DNA from: Sphaerosporella brunnea
Lineage: Eukaryota > Ascomycota > Pezizomycetes > Pezizales > Pyronemataceae
Reading direction: 5' to 3'
DNA length: 64,000 nucleotides
NCBI GenBank assembly: GCA_008704415.1
Contig: VXIS01000127.1
Location: 1 to 64,000, forward strand
The notes beneath the pieces were generated by a model. That model worked only from the letters and a program-made list of their open reading frames with translations. It had not been told where the DNA came from and searched no databases. This document shows, one piece after another, positions 30,480-41,424 of the stretch. A program made the translations under genes and the position numbers. Position 1 is the stretch's first letter; every line of letters starts with the position of its first letter.

Positions 30480-31075
30480 GCGCGACTCCGCGGCCAAGGT
30501 TGACGGCACCGGTGACGGTCAGGTGGTCGAGTTCAATGTCCTGGGAATGCGGGATACTCTCTGCTGGAAAGTCAGACGCCTTCTTGAAGTGGGATCCAAG
30601 CTTGATGGCACACCGCTCACTCTCGGCCAACATCAGGCCCAAGCAGGTCTCGTCGGGAAGAAACGGTTGCGGGGCACGTTGACACGGCGCGCGTTCTCAA
30701 AGTGACGGATGGCAGCACCCCCCACAGTCAAGAACTGGATGGCCGACAGGCCAGACTCGCTCGGCCTGTCCGCGGAAATGCCACCTGGCGTTCGGGATGA
30801 TCTCGAGCTCCAACTCGTGGTTTTGAACGACACGCATGATAGCCTGGAGGGTCCGCCAGACGGCACGACATTGAAGAGAGCAGGGCGAGAACCCTGGTCG
30901 CTGACATCACCAGGACTGGCCTCGGCCACCAGCGTATTATTCTGGAAACCGTTGTATCGGGTATCGCGAAAAGGTCCACTCTCGCCTTCTCCAAAGCATC
31001 GACCATCTCTTGGAACCGTGTACTCTCCAGGGATCTGCAAGCGCACGAAACATCAGCCACTTGTACCGTAGTTCA
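30480..31075 (-). pseudogene. UDP-glucose pyrophosphorylase (UGP1-like) fragment
   Basis: The minus strand carries AIMRVVQNHELELEIIPNAR, GGAAIRHFENARRVNVPRNR, then AIKLGSHFKKASDF and ELDHLTVTGAVNLGRGV. These follow the order of the C-terminal half of eukaryotic UTP-glucose-1-phosphate uridylyltransferase (UGP1), including the left-handed beta-helix start. The blocks lie in at least two frames, with a segment of about 20 residues missing between the second and third. The N-terminal nucleotide-binding half is absent. It lies between GlnRS-like and midasin-like fragments on the same strand. Confidence 0.7.
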
Positions 31076-31084
31076 TCACTGCCG

Positions 31085-31830
31085 GGGATAACCTACATCA
31101 GAAAGCCATAGTCCACCTCGCAGCCTTGCCGTGGACCTAGGACTGTCTCAGAGTGTCGACCAATGCCATACTTATCCAACATCTCGCCTTGCGCAGCGTC
31201 CGGAGCCTTCAGGTGGACGCATAATATTCTGACCACCATAGAACGCACGGCCCGATGAGAATGGTTAAGCAGATGACGTAACGTAACCTTGTCAATCACA
31301 GGTATGAAGGCGTCCCGCTTGAAGCATAGCAGCCGGTGCAAAGAGAGCAAAATCTCCATCGCCGACCCTACCCGCACCACGGAGCAAACATCCTCTGAAG
31401 TGGGCGCTGCTGTGAGGCGGAATCCTGCCTATATAGATTTCTTGCGATCCGGGTGTGGTGTGCCAGCAGCAGGTGTTCCGAGACTTCAACCAAGTAGGGA
31501 ACCGCCAGCAAAACGCCTCCGAATCCTACCGCCATATCTGCGCAGGGCTGGCAAAGGTTGGCCATCTGGCCACTGGTTCTGGGAAAAGAGCCGCATAGCA
31601 TGCCGGTATTGTGCAGGAGAAAACCGGGTGAATGGCCAAGTCGCGAGAGGGTTTCCAGGTAGACATTGCTGTCGCAAGGCGACTCGCGGGAAGCCAAGCG
31701 TTCAGGTTTGCGGCGACATTTAATGCGGCCAGAAATCGCTCATCGAATGCAGCGCACGCCATTTTGAATAAGGATGCGGGGAAGCAGTTCCTGCGAGTGT
31801 CGCGGGATTGCTGCAAATAGTTGGGGTTGC
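31085..31830 (-). pseudogene. possible midasin (MDN1) N-terminal fragment
   Basis: The ORF at 31093-31380 contains NHSHRAVRSMVVRILCVHLK, then APDAAQGEMLDKYG and VLGPRQGCEVDYGFL. This resembles the helical region just before the first AAA domain of the ribosome-biogenesis ATPase midasin. Upstream blocks (ERFLAALNVAANLNAWLPAS, HPVFSCTIPACYAALFPEPV) read like its N-terminus but change frame. Identification is from memory of the family layout and is the least certain of the fragments here. Confidence 0.38.
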
Positions 31831-31969
31831 GTGTTGGAATTCAATCGCAGGTAGGCGCGACGAAACCTTTTTTTTGGCTGTTTTGCTGGTGTGGGGGGGT
31901 AAGTTTGGTTGCGGGGGTGCGGGCAAATGCGTTGTTGAACTTCGAACCTGAAGGAAGGAAGCAAGGAAG

Positions 31970-32570
31970 GACGCCGGCAAGGAGGTTGTGGAAAAGCCAG
32001 GTTGCTGGAAGAAGTGTTTTTTTTGGTTTGGTGTTGACCTTGAAGGAAGGAAGGAAGGAAGAAAGGAAGAAAGGAAGAAAGGAAGGAAGGGTGCCACTTG
32101 TTGACGATAGGATTTGCGCAGTGTACGCTAAGAACGTAGGTGAAGAGATATATTCGAAGAAAAGAAGGATGTTGGAAGTGGTTGACGTATAGGTGTTGAG
32201 GCTTAGCCGAAGTGGTGGTAGTAGGATGGTGATGGGAAAAGCAATTATATTACTATCTTACAGGCTGATCTAGCTGCGTGTTATATACACCTTATAGCTT
32301 CACTGGATATCACTCGGTGATATCCTAAACCCTAATCACACACTATCACTCGTCCTATCCTCCTCACTCGTCCTATGACCTTTGCCTAGAAAGCCAGTTT
32401 CCAACAAAGGAACAACGCGGTGGAGCGTGATAGGAAAAGGTAGTGTCCCGCTTCACAATGACATGCTCCGCGCGCAGGGCGTCACCAGAACGCGCAAGCA
32501 CTTACAAAGCACTCACTGTGTTGCATTCTATGCTTGGGCGCTCGTATGAACGCAAACTTTCAGCACGCAA
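31970..32570 (-). repeat. segment resembling cyclophilin upstream DNA
   Basis: Bases 32445-32560 align by eye with the DNA upstream of the cyclophilin gene at 48510-49262: both have CTTCACAATGA, then CACC.GAA..GCGCAAG, then TTACA.AGCACT and TGCTT.GGCGCTC. On the minus strand near 32005-32030, CACTTCTTCCAGCAACCTGGCTTTT resembles the cyclophilin 5' leader. Between them is unrelated sequence with a perfect palindrome (32305-32325) and a GGAA/GAAA microsatellite (about 32043-32092). No cyclophilin coding sequence follows. Confidence 0.4.
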
Positions 32571-34439
32571 AATTGGCCCCGAGAGCAATCGACACTCATC
32601 AAAGTACCTTCGCGGCGACTCGCCGCACTTGACGCCCTGGTTCCGTTTCCCCCCACCTCGCGCCCTTTACCACGCCTCCGTTTGACCTAGATGTCTACAT
32701 GCTAGGTGTCCCCATATAGTGGCCTGGCTGCCGCTGCCGAGGAATTGGCTCGTCTTAAACGGTTGAGATGTCAATGAAAACGTATGCGCGGGGTGAAGAC
32801 AGGAGCTGTCGACAAGAATTGCTACACTCAGCACACAATTGGATATTGGATTATTTTGAGTTTAGAAGAAGGCCCTGACAGTTTATAATTCAGGTAGGTC
32901 GATCGAGTAATACTCCGCTGGCAGCCCAGAGTCACCCAGGACAAACGGGTGAAGCACAAAGACCGTTGTAGAACAGAATACATGTCCACCTCACGAACAG
33001 CTTCCAGCAGTTGCAGAAACAGCAAGCCAAACGACAGTACTGGGAGATAGTATCTTTTTGGTGAGCGGCTGGGATTGCGAGCTGGTGGCAGCCATAAGAT
33101 GTAAGCAAATGATTTGTCCGAACGGCATTATATAAGGAATAAATCATCTGCACATAGAGTATGATTGCTTTTCTTCTCTCTCAATCCTACCTATCTCCAA
33201 CACCTCTACATGTTGCTCGATTGTGAACTACTGGCGGGGTTGTCTCGCACGTCCGGCGATGCAGCTCTGACTGGACAGACACATGATCTGCGGGGTTAAG
33301 GACGGGGTGTACCGGGACGCAGACGTTGGAACAGGAAAGCGGTGGCAGGTATCTTGCGGCAGCCTAGCTTGCCGTTTGTGGCTGCTTTTTCTGCATTTAG
33401 GTTCCCTCTCCGCCGGGCTATCGATGTTGTCGCCGCTACCACCCCGCCACTGCATGCCTGCCCTATTTTCCTGCTTTTGATGGAGTCCGGCAAGAGGAGT
33501 GGCGCTAGAGTGTGCAGACAGTTATAGCTGTCCGCCTGCTCTCCATTTCTTCACCCCATACGTACCCAGACACATCATGTATCCTACAGTGTATCTGTTC
33601 TCGCTTCCGATTCCAACATGGTTACACCTGACGCCCCGCAATACCGGTGAACCGGCGATTATGGCACAAAACGCGCCGCGATTGATCACTGAGTGCAAGG
33701 ATCGTTCAAATGTGCGCTGATAGCTTTGGTGAGTTCCCTTGTTTCGGTTTTTTTTGCGTGATTTACGAGCTGAGGTGCAGGATGTTGTTTTTTCGCAACG
33801 TTCATGTGCGGCTGCGCTCGAGACGAACCGCGAGGCGACACAAAAGCCGCGCAATGTGATGCTTCTGGTGTCAACCAGTGTGGGTTGAAGATTCTGTTCA
33901 CAATCTCGAGGCTTCCATGGAAATCATTACGTGTCCGGAAGTGCGAGTGCTATCCAGTGAAGTTGAAGTGTCAACACCTCCTCCAGAGATCATTGTGCAT
34001 GGCTAAATAAACGCCACCTGGGCTAGACATCGAGCAAACACCCACGTTTATTACATGTTTCAAACACTGGGTTTTCCATGGCATTGGTAATGCCGGAGCG
34101 TGCATGGAACAACCCAACAGCCTTATCCCCAACCCCACACATCTTACCTCCCGGAAAACTAAATGTCAACGGTAGTGATCTCCATTTGAAGAACCTTTAC
34201 ATCCGCCCCTTCTTCGAGCCTCACTTGACCTGAAGCTCATCAGCAAATAGAGGATGGATGGGGTCTCCAAGCACGCCTGGTGCACAACACATTTTAAGCA
34301 CCTCCAGCTCAAGCACCATATGACATACGTAAGATCCCTTTCTCAGAAGTTGTAAATCACACTAATGGCCATAAGGTGCACCTTGACTCCTTTTGCAAAC
34401 AGGCGAAGCAGTACTGCCGCTGGTGTCACCTGGGAGTGA
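32571..34439. other. intergenic, nothing recognised
   Basis: Several short ORFs without domains. No RNA gene or repeat recognised. Confidence 0.4.
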
Positions 34440-34441
34440 TG

Positions 34442-35150
34442 GCCCCTTTTTTCTGTTTATCCGGTGGAGAGTTCACAGGTTTTGCAGTCGGAAAATGCCC
34501 CAAATACAGTCTTTGTCTGGCAAGGTACGAAACTGCATGGGACCTCGCTACCGAGAGTTCGACCTGGAGATCTTGGAACGAACTTTCGCCAGTGTGGTCT
34601 TGGTTGTGCGATGTCTCGCCAGTTGGGGAAGCTTCTAGAACGATTTGGAACTGGACCAAGTACGACCACAACCACCACCACGAATACGACTACAACAGCA
34701 GTACCTGTGGATGTCAAGGGCGAACAGGAATGGTTTGTTGATGCGGTGTGGGACCCGCGCATGAACGGTGGCGAGCTGGAGTACTTGATAAAGTGGACCG
34801 GAGAGGACGAGCGTCTTTGACTCAGAGCCCTCTGACTCGACTTTTCTCCTACCACCCGCCCATGTCACCCGGGAGTAAGCATACCTTTTGTCCTGTTTAT
34901 CCAGTGGAGAGTTAACAGGATTTGCAGCAGTCTTCGCGCCCCCATCCCCTCGCTGGATGTTTCACTTACCACACATCCATCTACCACCCGCCCACGACTT
35001 CTACAACCTGCCTGGCTACCTTCCACCTGCCTGCCACTTGCCTGCCTATGTTCACCCGCCTACTACCCTTGTGAGTGAAGAGAGACCTCTTTCCTCTGTT
35101 TATTGAGTAGCCAGGTGACAGATTATGCAGCGGTTTCTACGCTTCCATCG
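34442..35150 (+). repeat. three copies of an intron-like motif
   Basis: A block of the form CTGTTTATCC.GTGGAGAGTT.ACAGG.TTTGCAG occurs near 34455-34490 and 34895-34930, and in a diverged form near 35095-35130 (CTGTTTATTGAGTAGCC, then GTGACAGATTATGCAG). Each is preceded by a GGGAGT or GTGAGT-like sequence 25-35 bp upstream and followed by an exon-like segment. The spacing is unequal (about 440 and 200 bp). It may be a decayed tandemly duplicated intron/exon unit. Confidence 0.4.
34464..34820 (+). CDS. chromodomain fragment
   Basis: ORF of 118 aa with a Thr-rich linker (TTTTTTTNTTTT) followed by EWFVDAVWDPRMNGGELEYL and IKWTGEDE, a good match to the beta-strand part of a chromodomain (YxVExI...YLVKWxGY). 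The usual C-terminal helix (ENTWEP-like) is missing because of the stop. Chromodomains of this kind occur at the end of Ty3 integrases and in host chromatin proteins. With no integrase upstream this is probably a remnant. Confidence 0.5.
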   Translation: MESSQVLQSENAPNTVFVWQGTKLHGTSLPRVRPGDLGTNFRQCGLGCAMSRQLGKLLERFGTGPSTTTTTTTNTTTTAVPVDVKGEQEWFVDAVWDPRMNGGELEYLIKWTGEDERL

Positions 35151-35562
35151 GTCCGGAGTCCCCTGAACTATCTACGCCTGCCGAAATCGGTGCTGCGTTA
35201 GTAGGCATAGTGTATAGCGAGGAATCGCTCAAAGATGAGAACATTTTGCCTTTGTCCAATGCTTTCAAGAGAAAGTTGGCCTGATAAAGGTGACATGATC
35301 TTGTATGTGCTTTCGTTGCCAAAATTTTCTGGAGTTGTTGCGGCCTTGTGCTGCCCCTCCGGTTGTAGGGTTGGAGATGTAGGGTTGGATTCAGAGTGAT
35401 GGGGGATGTCGCGAGTCGGGTTGTAAATAGTACGTCGCGGCTTCAGACAGACAAGACAACACACGTTTTAACCACCTACCATCGCACCTCCTACACCGGT
35501 GGTAAAAAAGTGCCGCCAGATGTTTTTTCAGGAATTGATTTTGAAATTTGAACATTGAACAG

Positions 35563-35877
35563 ATGTCCCAGAACTCTATTAAACCCCAATCTCAAGCACC
35601 GTTATGGCCTGTGCCATCTCCACCACCATCGAGCAGCGCCGCCCCCGCCCAGGTTTTACAAGCGGAGAAAGGCAAGCCTCGTGTGGCTGCAACTACGCAC
35701 AAGAGCAACGATGGGAAGAAGGACGGGTTAGAGAAGGTTTCTGTCTTCGACAAAAAGGGAAATAAGCTGGCAGACCTGCCGGCAAGGTTGCCCAAGGCCA
35801 GCATCATGATAAACGCGAAGACTATTACAAGAACTGTGGGTTCTCAGGCTGAGATGAAGTCAAAGTCAGATGTGTGA
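35563..35877 (+). CDS. small hypothetical protein
   Basis: 104 aa from an ATG at 35563. Pro/Ser/Ala-rich N-terminus, then a charged region (KSNDGKKDGLEKVSVFDKKG, KLADLPARLPKASIMINAK). No domain recognised. The upstream sequence ends TTGAACAG right before the ATG, which could be an intron acceptor, so a preceding exon is possible. Confidence 0.35.
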   Translation: MSQNSIKPQSQAPLWPVPSPPPSSSAAPAQVLQAEKGKPRVAATTHKSNDGKKDGLEKVSVFDKKGNKLADLPARLPKASIMINAKTITRTVGSQAEMKSKSDV

Positions 35878-35995
35878 TGCTGCGTGAGAGGTCGAGGCAG
35901 TGGTATTTTAACCTTTTGATATGCGCTGCAACGGTACAGATACTGGCTGACTGAATGAAGATGTGACTCCAACCTATAGTTTTTGGCCCATATCA

Positions 35996-36640
35996 TCAAT
36001 AGTTATTTTTCAACGTTAAAATTATCTTCCACACTTCAAACGTGCCGTCGTTTTCCAGTTGTCTCTTTTTTGCTAGGCGGCGTTGATTTCTAGCCATCTG
36101 ATTACCTGATTTCCTTTTCTGGCGTTTCGCTCTCACTGAATTCCCCGTGCTTTGTTCAGGATTTAGCGCTTCCTCTTCTGCCTGGAGCTTCCTTGGTTTT
36201 GCTTCTGCCTTCTCTTTCTCCTGCCTCCAACAGAGCTGCAATCCGAGATGGCAATCTCATTGGTTTTGCGTTGTCTGGAAGAGATCTCATTCTATTTCTT
36301 CTCCGACAAGCTTTTAGTGCAGGCTTATCAAAATAGCTATAAACTGGTCGAATGGTATTGGGAGTCATCCCTTGCAGTGTCGTAGGGAAATAAAACCGTG
36401 TGTGTATCCATGAACGTTTCACAACTTCTTTGCAGGGTCTGTTTTGGTTTCCGACGCTGTGCAATTTTTGGTGGCGGAATCATCCACCGCGCTCTTCGGA
36501 TTGACAGCTTTCTCAGGTTGAGATTTTGCCTCCTTCGTCTCCATCTTTGCTTGAGAGGTAGCGCTTGCCCCCCTGGTGGAGATGTTGCTCCCTCGATGGG
36601 TGGTGTCACCGGACCTGGAGATTTTTGTAGCATCCACTGC
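35996..36640 (-). pseudogene. Lys/Glu-rich ORFs, possibly one broken gene
   Basis: Two minus-strand segments of similar composition: TSQAKMETKEAKSQPEKAVN (36637-36419) and EKEKAEAKPRKLQAEEEALN with SVRAKRQKRKSG (36240-35996). They are separated by about 170 bp that could be an intron (acceptor TTGGAGGCAG) but no good donor is seen. No family recognised. Confidence 0.28.
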
Positions 36641-38137
36641 ATTCCGGAGTCCTGTCGCCTTTCAGCGTGAATGGCAAAAGGCGGCGCATCACCACTCACT
36701 CGTCCTACATTTTCGCCAATTGTACCGCACCACAATTGCTCTCTCTGTAGCAAGACCGACTGGTCGGGGAGGAGTGAGCTTGGCCCCTGGTCAATCAAGA
36801 ACGCGCGACCCACACTGTGGTCAATGACAGTGTGTTGCAGAACCTCTCACTAAGAATCACTTGATTCACCGCCTATCACTCGCACCGTGCTAGGGAGCTC
36901 CCGCGACACACTTCTCACTGCACGGCCGGATCTATTGACTGCGCCGTGAAGGCCAGATGCACAACCCATCTTTTCTGGCTCAGTGTTTCGCTGTCATTCT
37001 TACCTACTAGCGGCACGCAACCCGCGCTCCGGTTTCCCCCCGCTGAACTGAACCAGGTACAGTTCCCAGTTGCGATGCGGATGCAATGCTAACGGCTCCC
37101 GCATCAAAAGAAAGATGGCAAGCGGGCAGTGTGTGCGAAACTACCTCTGTCCAAACCAGCCTTGATGAGATCGGCAATCGATTTCTCCACGATTGGTCCC
37201 ATGAATATCATCTGGCTGATTTTGAGTTTGACACCACCAAATCTTCACTTCCTGTGGGTGACAGAAAGTGACCCAAATGGCGAGGATTTAGACACAGTAT
37301 GTGAGCAAATGATTTCCTAGTTCGTAGAAAGTTGTCTGCCACAGTAAACACTCGTTTGATTCCTCGGGCGGTTGCTTTGACAAAGTTTCAAAAATTGAGG
37401 GGCCGTTGCTGTTCTCACGGGTTTCGATATCACTGCAATCGTCGCATTAAATCAGGCAGTGAAAAACAATGCGCATATGTTTTGAGAGAAAAAAAAGAAA
37501 CATCACGAAACCCACAACTCACGCCCGCCACGTTTCGTACATTGGTGTTTTTGTTTTTGTTTCCGCCTTTCCCGTTTGCCTCCGAGAAATCCCAAACCTG
37601 TTCCGGAGAGGAGGCCCATACCCCCCACACAACCCTGTTCCAACCTTGCGCCGTGACAAGACCCACGCCCAACACGTTCGTTTTCTTTTTCTTTTTTTCT
37701 TTTTTTTTCGATTTTTCCTTCGTGCGCGTGTCTATGGGGAAAAAAAACAAACCCCACACCCCGCACTTTCCGCACACCCACCCTTTTTCCACTTCGGTCC
37801 CCCTGACGCACTGTACGGAGGTGGGAGCGTGTCTGAAATAGTTCCCTCTGGGACTCGTACTGAGGTTGACAAATCAGCGGCAGCTCTGCAGATACATTGA
37901 GAAGACAAAACTTACTTGCGGCAGGAGCGGGGGTACAGATATCATGACTTCGTGCGGCGGCTCGCGGGGCTTCGTCGCCGCGATCAGCGGTGCAATCCGC
38001 GCGGGCATTGCGGGAATCATCAGGGGAAGGCGCGGTGGCGTTGGGGGCGCGACCAACGGGGGAGGAAGAAAGGCATTTGGCAGGATAGGAACCGGAACTG
38101 GATGGGCCGGGAGAGTTTGGCTGTGTTGGAGTGATCA
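36641..38137. other. intergenic, low-complexity
   Basis: Pyrimidine/purine-biased sequence with T-runs near 37680-37720 and a Gly/Arg-rich ORF near 37930-38100. The ORFs here look like compositional artefacts. Confidence 0.35.
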
Positions 38138-38323
38138 AAGGGATGACGACCACACTATTTTTGCTTCACTAGATATCACTCCATACTAATTCGGGCCTTT
38201 TACGTTCAAACTCGCAGCCTGCAGCTAGCGAACCCGGGCTTCGTAAAAAAAGCCAAACCAGCCGGAGCATTTTCGCAGCCGGGCTGACAGCCCGCGCTGT
38301 TTAAGCCGGCTGTTGAGAAGGTC
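38138..38323 (+). mobile_element. repeat family B, copy 3 (right part)
   Basis: Shares TTGCTTCACTAGATATCACTCC, AACCCGGGCTTCGTA, GCAGCCGGGCTGACAGCCCG and the terminal AGCCGGCTGTTGA with copy 2 at 19135-19419. The left half is not present. Confidence 0.55.
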
Positions 38324-39026
38324 GAGTGAGCTGCTGCTTTCTTTCTTCGCCATCTGGTCTCTGCCTCTATCTACTCGTGGTTCTCTTTCTCCCCTCCATC
38401 TATCCTTTCTTTCTGTCTGGCTCTGGATGTTCCCGCCGTCAACATCGACTGACCTGGTGGCTCAGGTCCGCTTTGCTTTTTGCATAGTTTCGACGTAATA
38501 ATGATGATATAGTTTTCTGTTACTACTCTGTTCTAGTGGTATGTTAACATTCGGGTACGGAGATAAAGTGACGATGACAAACAGGTCAGGTTTTCCTTTC
38601 GGAACAGGTCTGAAAGAAGCTATCATTGAGGCGTGCGAGTGTCTCAACCACTGGGACGCAGTTCAATTTTCGCCGCAGTAAGGTCTAGGCGTATAACGGG
38701 ACTTGCTACATGATCGAGAATGAATTTGTCAGTCCTGTACTTACCAAATCACCGCGTCACTGCGCCGCACTGTTCTACCATCAATGACCGCGACGGTATA
38801 TGCTTGCTGCCCTGCTAGCTGCCGCGACAACAATCCGATTTGGTAAACCATGCGGTGTTAGTTTTTGCGGGGTTCACCAACATCACCTGACAATGCACAT
38901 CAGGTGTAATCTATCTGGCGCACGGCTGGGGCAGCGGCATCGGTGTGTCTCCCAATGTTTTTGGGCGGGTCAAAAATGAAGCCCAACCGTCATATATTGC
39001 CAATCATTTCCATCATGACATCCCAA
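38324..39026. other. intergenic, nothing recognised
   Basis: No domain-bearing ORF or repeat seen. Confidence 0.4.
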
Positions 39027-39124
39027 GTGTGCGTGACTCAATGGTTTGCGCGCTGGAGTCATCCGAAGTTTGTTAGTAGGGTTGGCGTTACACCAGGTTG
39101 CGGGCTCGATTCCCGCCGTACACG
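39027..39124 (+). tRNA. tRNA-like gene, possible intron, probably decayed
   Basis: The acceptor strand GTGTGCG (39027) pairs with CGTACAC (39117-39123), with one G-T pair. A T-arm GCGGG-CTCGATT-CCCGC and an A box TGACTCAATGG are present. A T13 run begins seven bases after the end, as expected for a pol III terminator. The anticodon stem CTGG/CCAG is split by extra sequence consistent with an intron; a CAT triplet follows the 5' strand, so a methionine identity is possible. Two D-stem mismatches look like C-to-T changes of an original GGCGC stem, so the gene may be inactive. Confidence 0.42.
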
Positions 39125-39144
39125 GATGTCGTTTTTTTTTTTTT

Positions 39145-40086
39145 GCTGTTGTTTTGATCTGTGAATGGCAGTGTTAATAACTGGCCGGTGACGCACTCTG
39201 TCGGTTGTGGGAGCTCATAGAGGTATTTTCACTACTTCAACCGTATATTGATCACGATAAGCCGAATATTAATTACGTGCGCGCAAACGAACTGGACGGA
39301 TATCTCCATTTCAACCGTGGCCGAAGGGGCCCAAGGGTCCCCTAGTAACAATGACAGCCAGCGAGCGATGTGCGGGTGACATTCAGTGAAACTTACCTCG
39401 CAAAACGAGACCGGTTTACCAGGTCTACTTTGAAAGTGGGCCGCACGTTATCGTTGTCGTAGATCTCGCATTCCACGCTGCAGACTTGCAGTTGATTGTA
39501 TTTGATAAAGTTCGAAGGAACATCAGTACTAGGCGCATCAAGTATATCTTGATAGATAAACTGGCTGCAAATGAAGATCTGTAAAGCCAACGCGCTCTTC
39601 CTCCTCAATGCGGTCGTCGCTGTGGGTGGAGCATGCCAGAGAGAAAAGTACCGGGTAGCAACTGTCGGAGCAGCTGCGAATAATGGCTAGTAACCATCTG
39701 GCGAAATCCATTATCGCCGCATTTCTCTACCTTCAAGGTGAAGGGAAACATCGCCCCCGGGCTTATGGTGATGCTTCCTACCCAGCTGTATCATACTGCA
39801 CACGCATCCTTCTAAGTGTAGTGCTTTTTAATGACTTGCTCTTTCTGTTCTCTAAAAATTTTTCCTATGGCGTTCAGAACTCGACAGATCGATGCTCAGA
39901 GAATCTCATTGTGAAGCAGGGCAAACAGCTGCCACCCCCCTCGCTTCCACTGCTTCCTGGTCCTCATCCATCTCCCTCCCCCCGCATCAACTTCTACACC
40001 AAGCAAACCACTTCTTTCAGCAAACCTGCTTTTACCCAACACCCACTACATCACTTTTAGCCAACACCCGCTACATCCCATCCGCA
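39145..40086. other. upstream region of the plus-strand cyclophilin
   Basis: From about 39837 onward the sequence is homologous to the DNA upstream of the inverted cyclophilin copy (GATCGATGCTCAGAGAA, TCATTGTGAAGCAGGGCAAA). The 5' leader is rich in CT/CA. No other gene seen. Confidence 0.5.
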
Positions 40087-40810
40087 ATGGCTGCCAATCC
40101 CTTCTTTGACATCGCTTGGATCGACCCCGCTGGCAACAGTACGTATTTCATTCCTCCTTTCCGCACCGCATTCATCCGTTGTCGCTATCGCTCGCTGGAA
40201 TCCGTGTTGTTCGCTGACTTGCAACGCCTTCAGAGGAGCACTGGGGCCGCATCGAGTTCAAGCTCTACGACGACGTCGTCCCCAAGACCGCAAACAACTT
40301 CCGCCAGCTCTGCTTGGCTAAGAACCCGGGCGAGGGCTACATCAGGTCCAGGTTCCACCGTGTGATCGACGGCTTCGTGGCTCAGGGTGGTGACTTTACC
40401 CGTAGCGACGTATGTCCTTTCACTCACCGTGAACGACACGAAACATCAATCTGACCTCACCGAACAGGGCACCGGTGGAAGATCCATCTACGGTGACAAG
40501 TTCGCGGACGAAAACTTCTTCAAGCGTCACGACAAGCCGTACCTGCTTTCGATGGCCAACAGTGGTCGCCACACCAACGGCTCGCAGTTTTTCATCACCG
40601 TATGGTTTCTGCTCCCTCACATTGCGCGGCCCCCCCCCCCGCTGACATCTCATTTAGTTCGTTTCGATCCCTCATCTCGATGGCTTGCACGTCGTTTTCG
40701 GTGAGGTCGTCTCTGGCAAGGATATCGTCAACAAGATGGAGTCGAAGTCCCTGGGAGACTCCGGCCGCACTTCTGGAACTATTATCATTGAGAACTGCGG
40801 AACCATTTAA
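40087..40810 (+). CDS. cyclophilin-type peptidyl-prolyl isomerase, copy 1
   Basis: Model: join(40087..40138, 40234..40409, 40468..40599, 40658..40810), 170 aa; all introns are GT-AG and phases agree. It catalyses cis-trans isomerisation of proline bonds, assisting protein folding, probably in the cytosol as no targeting signal is seen. The single cyclophilin domain fills the protein: [30 protein letters not shown] (catalytic Arg and Gln), [36 protein letters not shown] and [14 protein letters not shown]. At the usual tryptophan position of the cyclosporin-contact loop (WLDG) it has HLDG, so reduced cyclosporin binding is expected. An inverted paralogue with the same gene structure is at 48510-49262. 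Confidence 0.93.
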
Positions 40811-41424
40811 GGCGGCGCGTCACTGTGTCAGCAGGGTCACGGTCGCAGTGCTCACTGATCGTTGCTCGTTCATTTCTCGCAACTGAGTTCTGTCATGTGG
40901 TGATTGGTCGGCGTTCGTCATTTTTGCTGGAACACAAGTTTGCGCAGAATTAATGAGAATAAAACATTGCATTGTCGCAGATCGCTACGGGGGGATGTAC
41001 GGCGTAACTTTTGATTTCGATTGCGCCTAATCTCTATTGTCCACATGCCTGCGTCGCGGCAGAAACCTGCACAGGTGTATCAACCCTTCGGTAAAAGAGG
41101 ACCTGTCGGCCGAAGACTGTAACCTTTTCGTGAGCTTTTAAAACACGCTATTTCGCAGATGCAAATAAGCTCAGAACCTTTTGTGTACCAGACTTGATAG
41201 ATACCAAAACGATCCTCGAAAAGAGGTCACTGATCAACTAAGTATTTATTGGTGATAGTCGGTACAATTGGGGCTCGAAAGGCCGTATCCAAAAAAGAGG
41301 AAAACAACGAATGTAGAAAAAGCTCGCAGCTTCTATAGCAACCGATGCCAAGTACATGATGTCATTCCACGAGGTCATAGCTTTGCTTTAGTAAAGAAAT
41401 ACGTAAGAGAGATCATACTAAGTG
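40811..41424. other. 3' flank of cyclophilin copy 1
   Basis: The first ~120 bp match the 3' flank of the inverted copy (GTCACTGTGTCAGCAGGGT, then TGTCATGTGGTGATT), showing that the duplication included the terminator region. The rest is unassigned. Confidence 0.5.

Noticed and set aside
31821..32192. ORF rich in Gly, Lys, Arg and Glu
   Set aside because: Encoded by the GGAA/GAAA microsatellite.
37503..38153. 216-aa minus-strand ORF, Pro/Ser then Lys-rich
   Set aside because: Composition follows low-complexity DNA (T-runs, CA/CT stretches) and frames on both strands look equally open.
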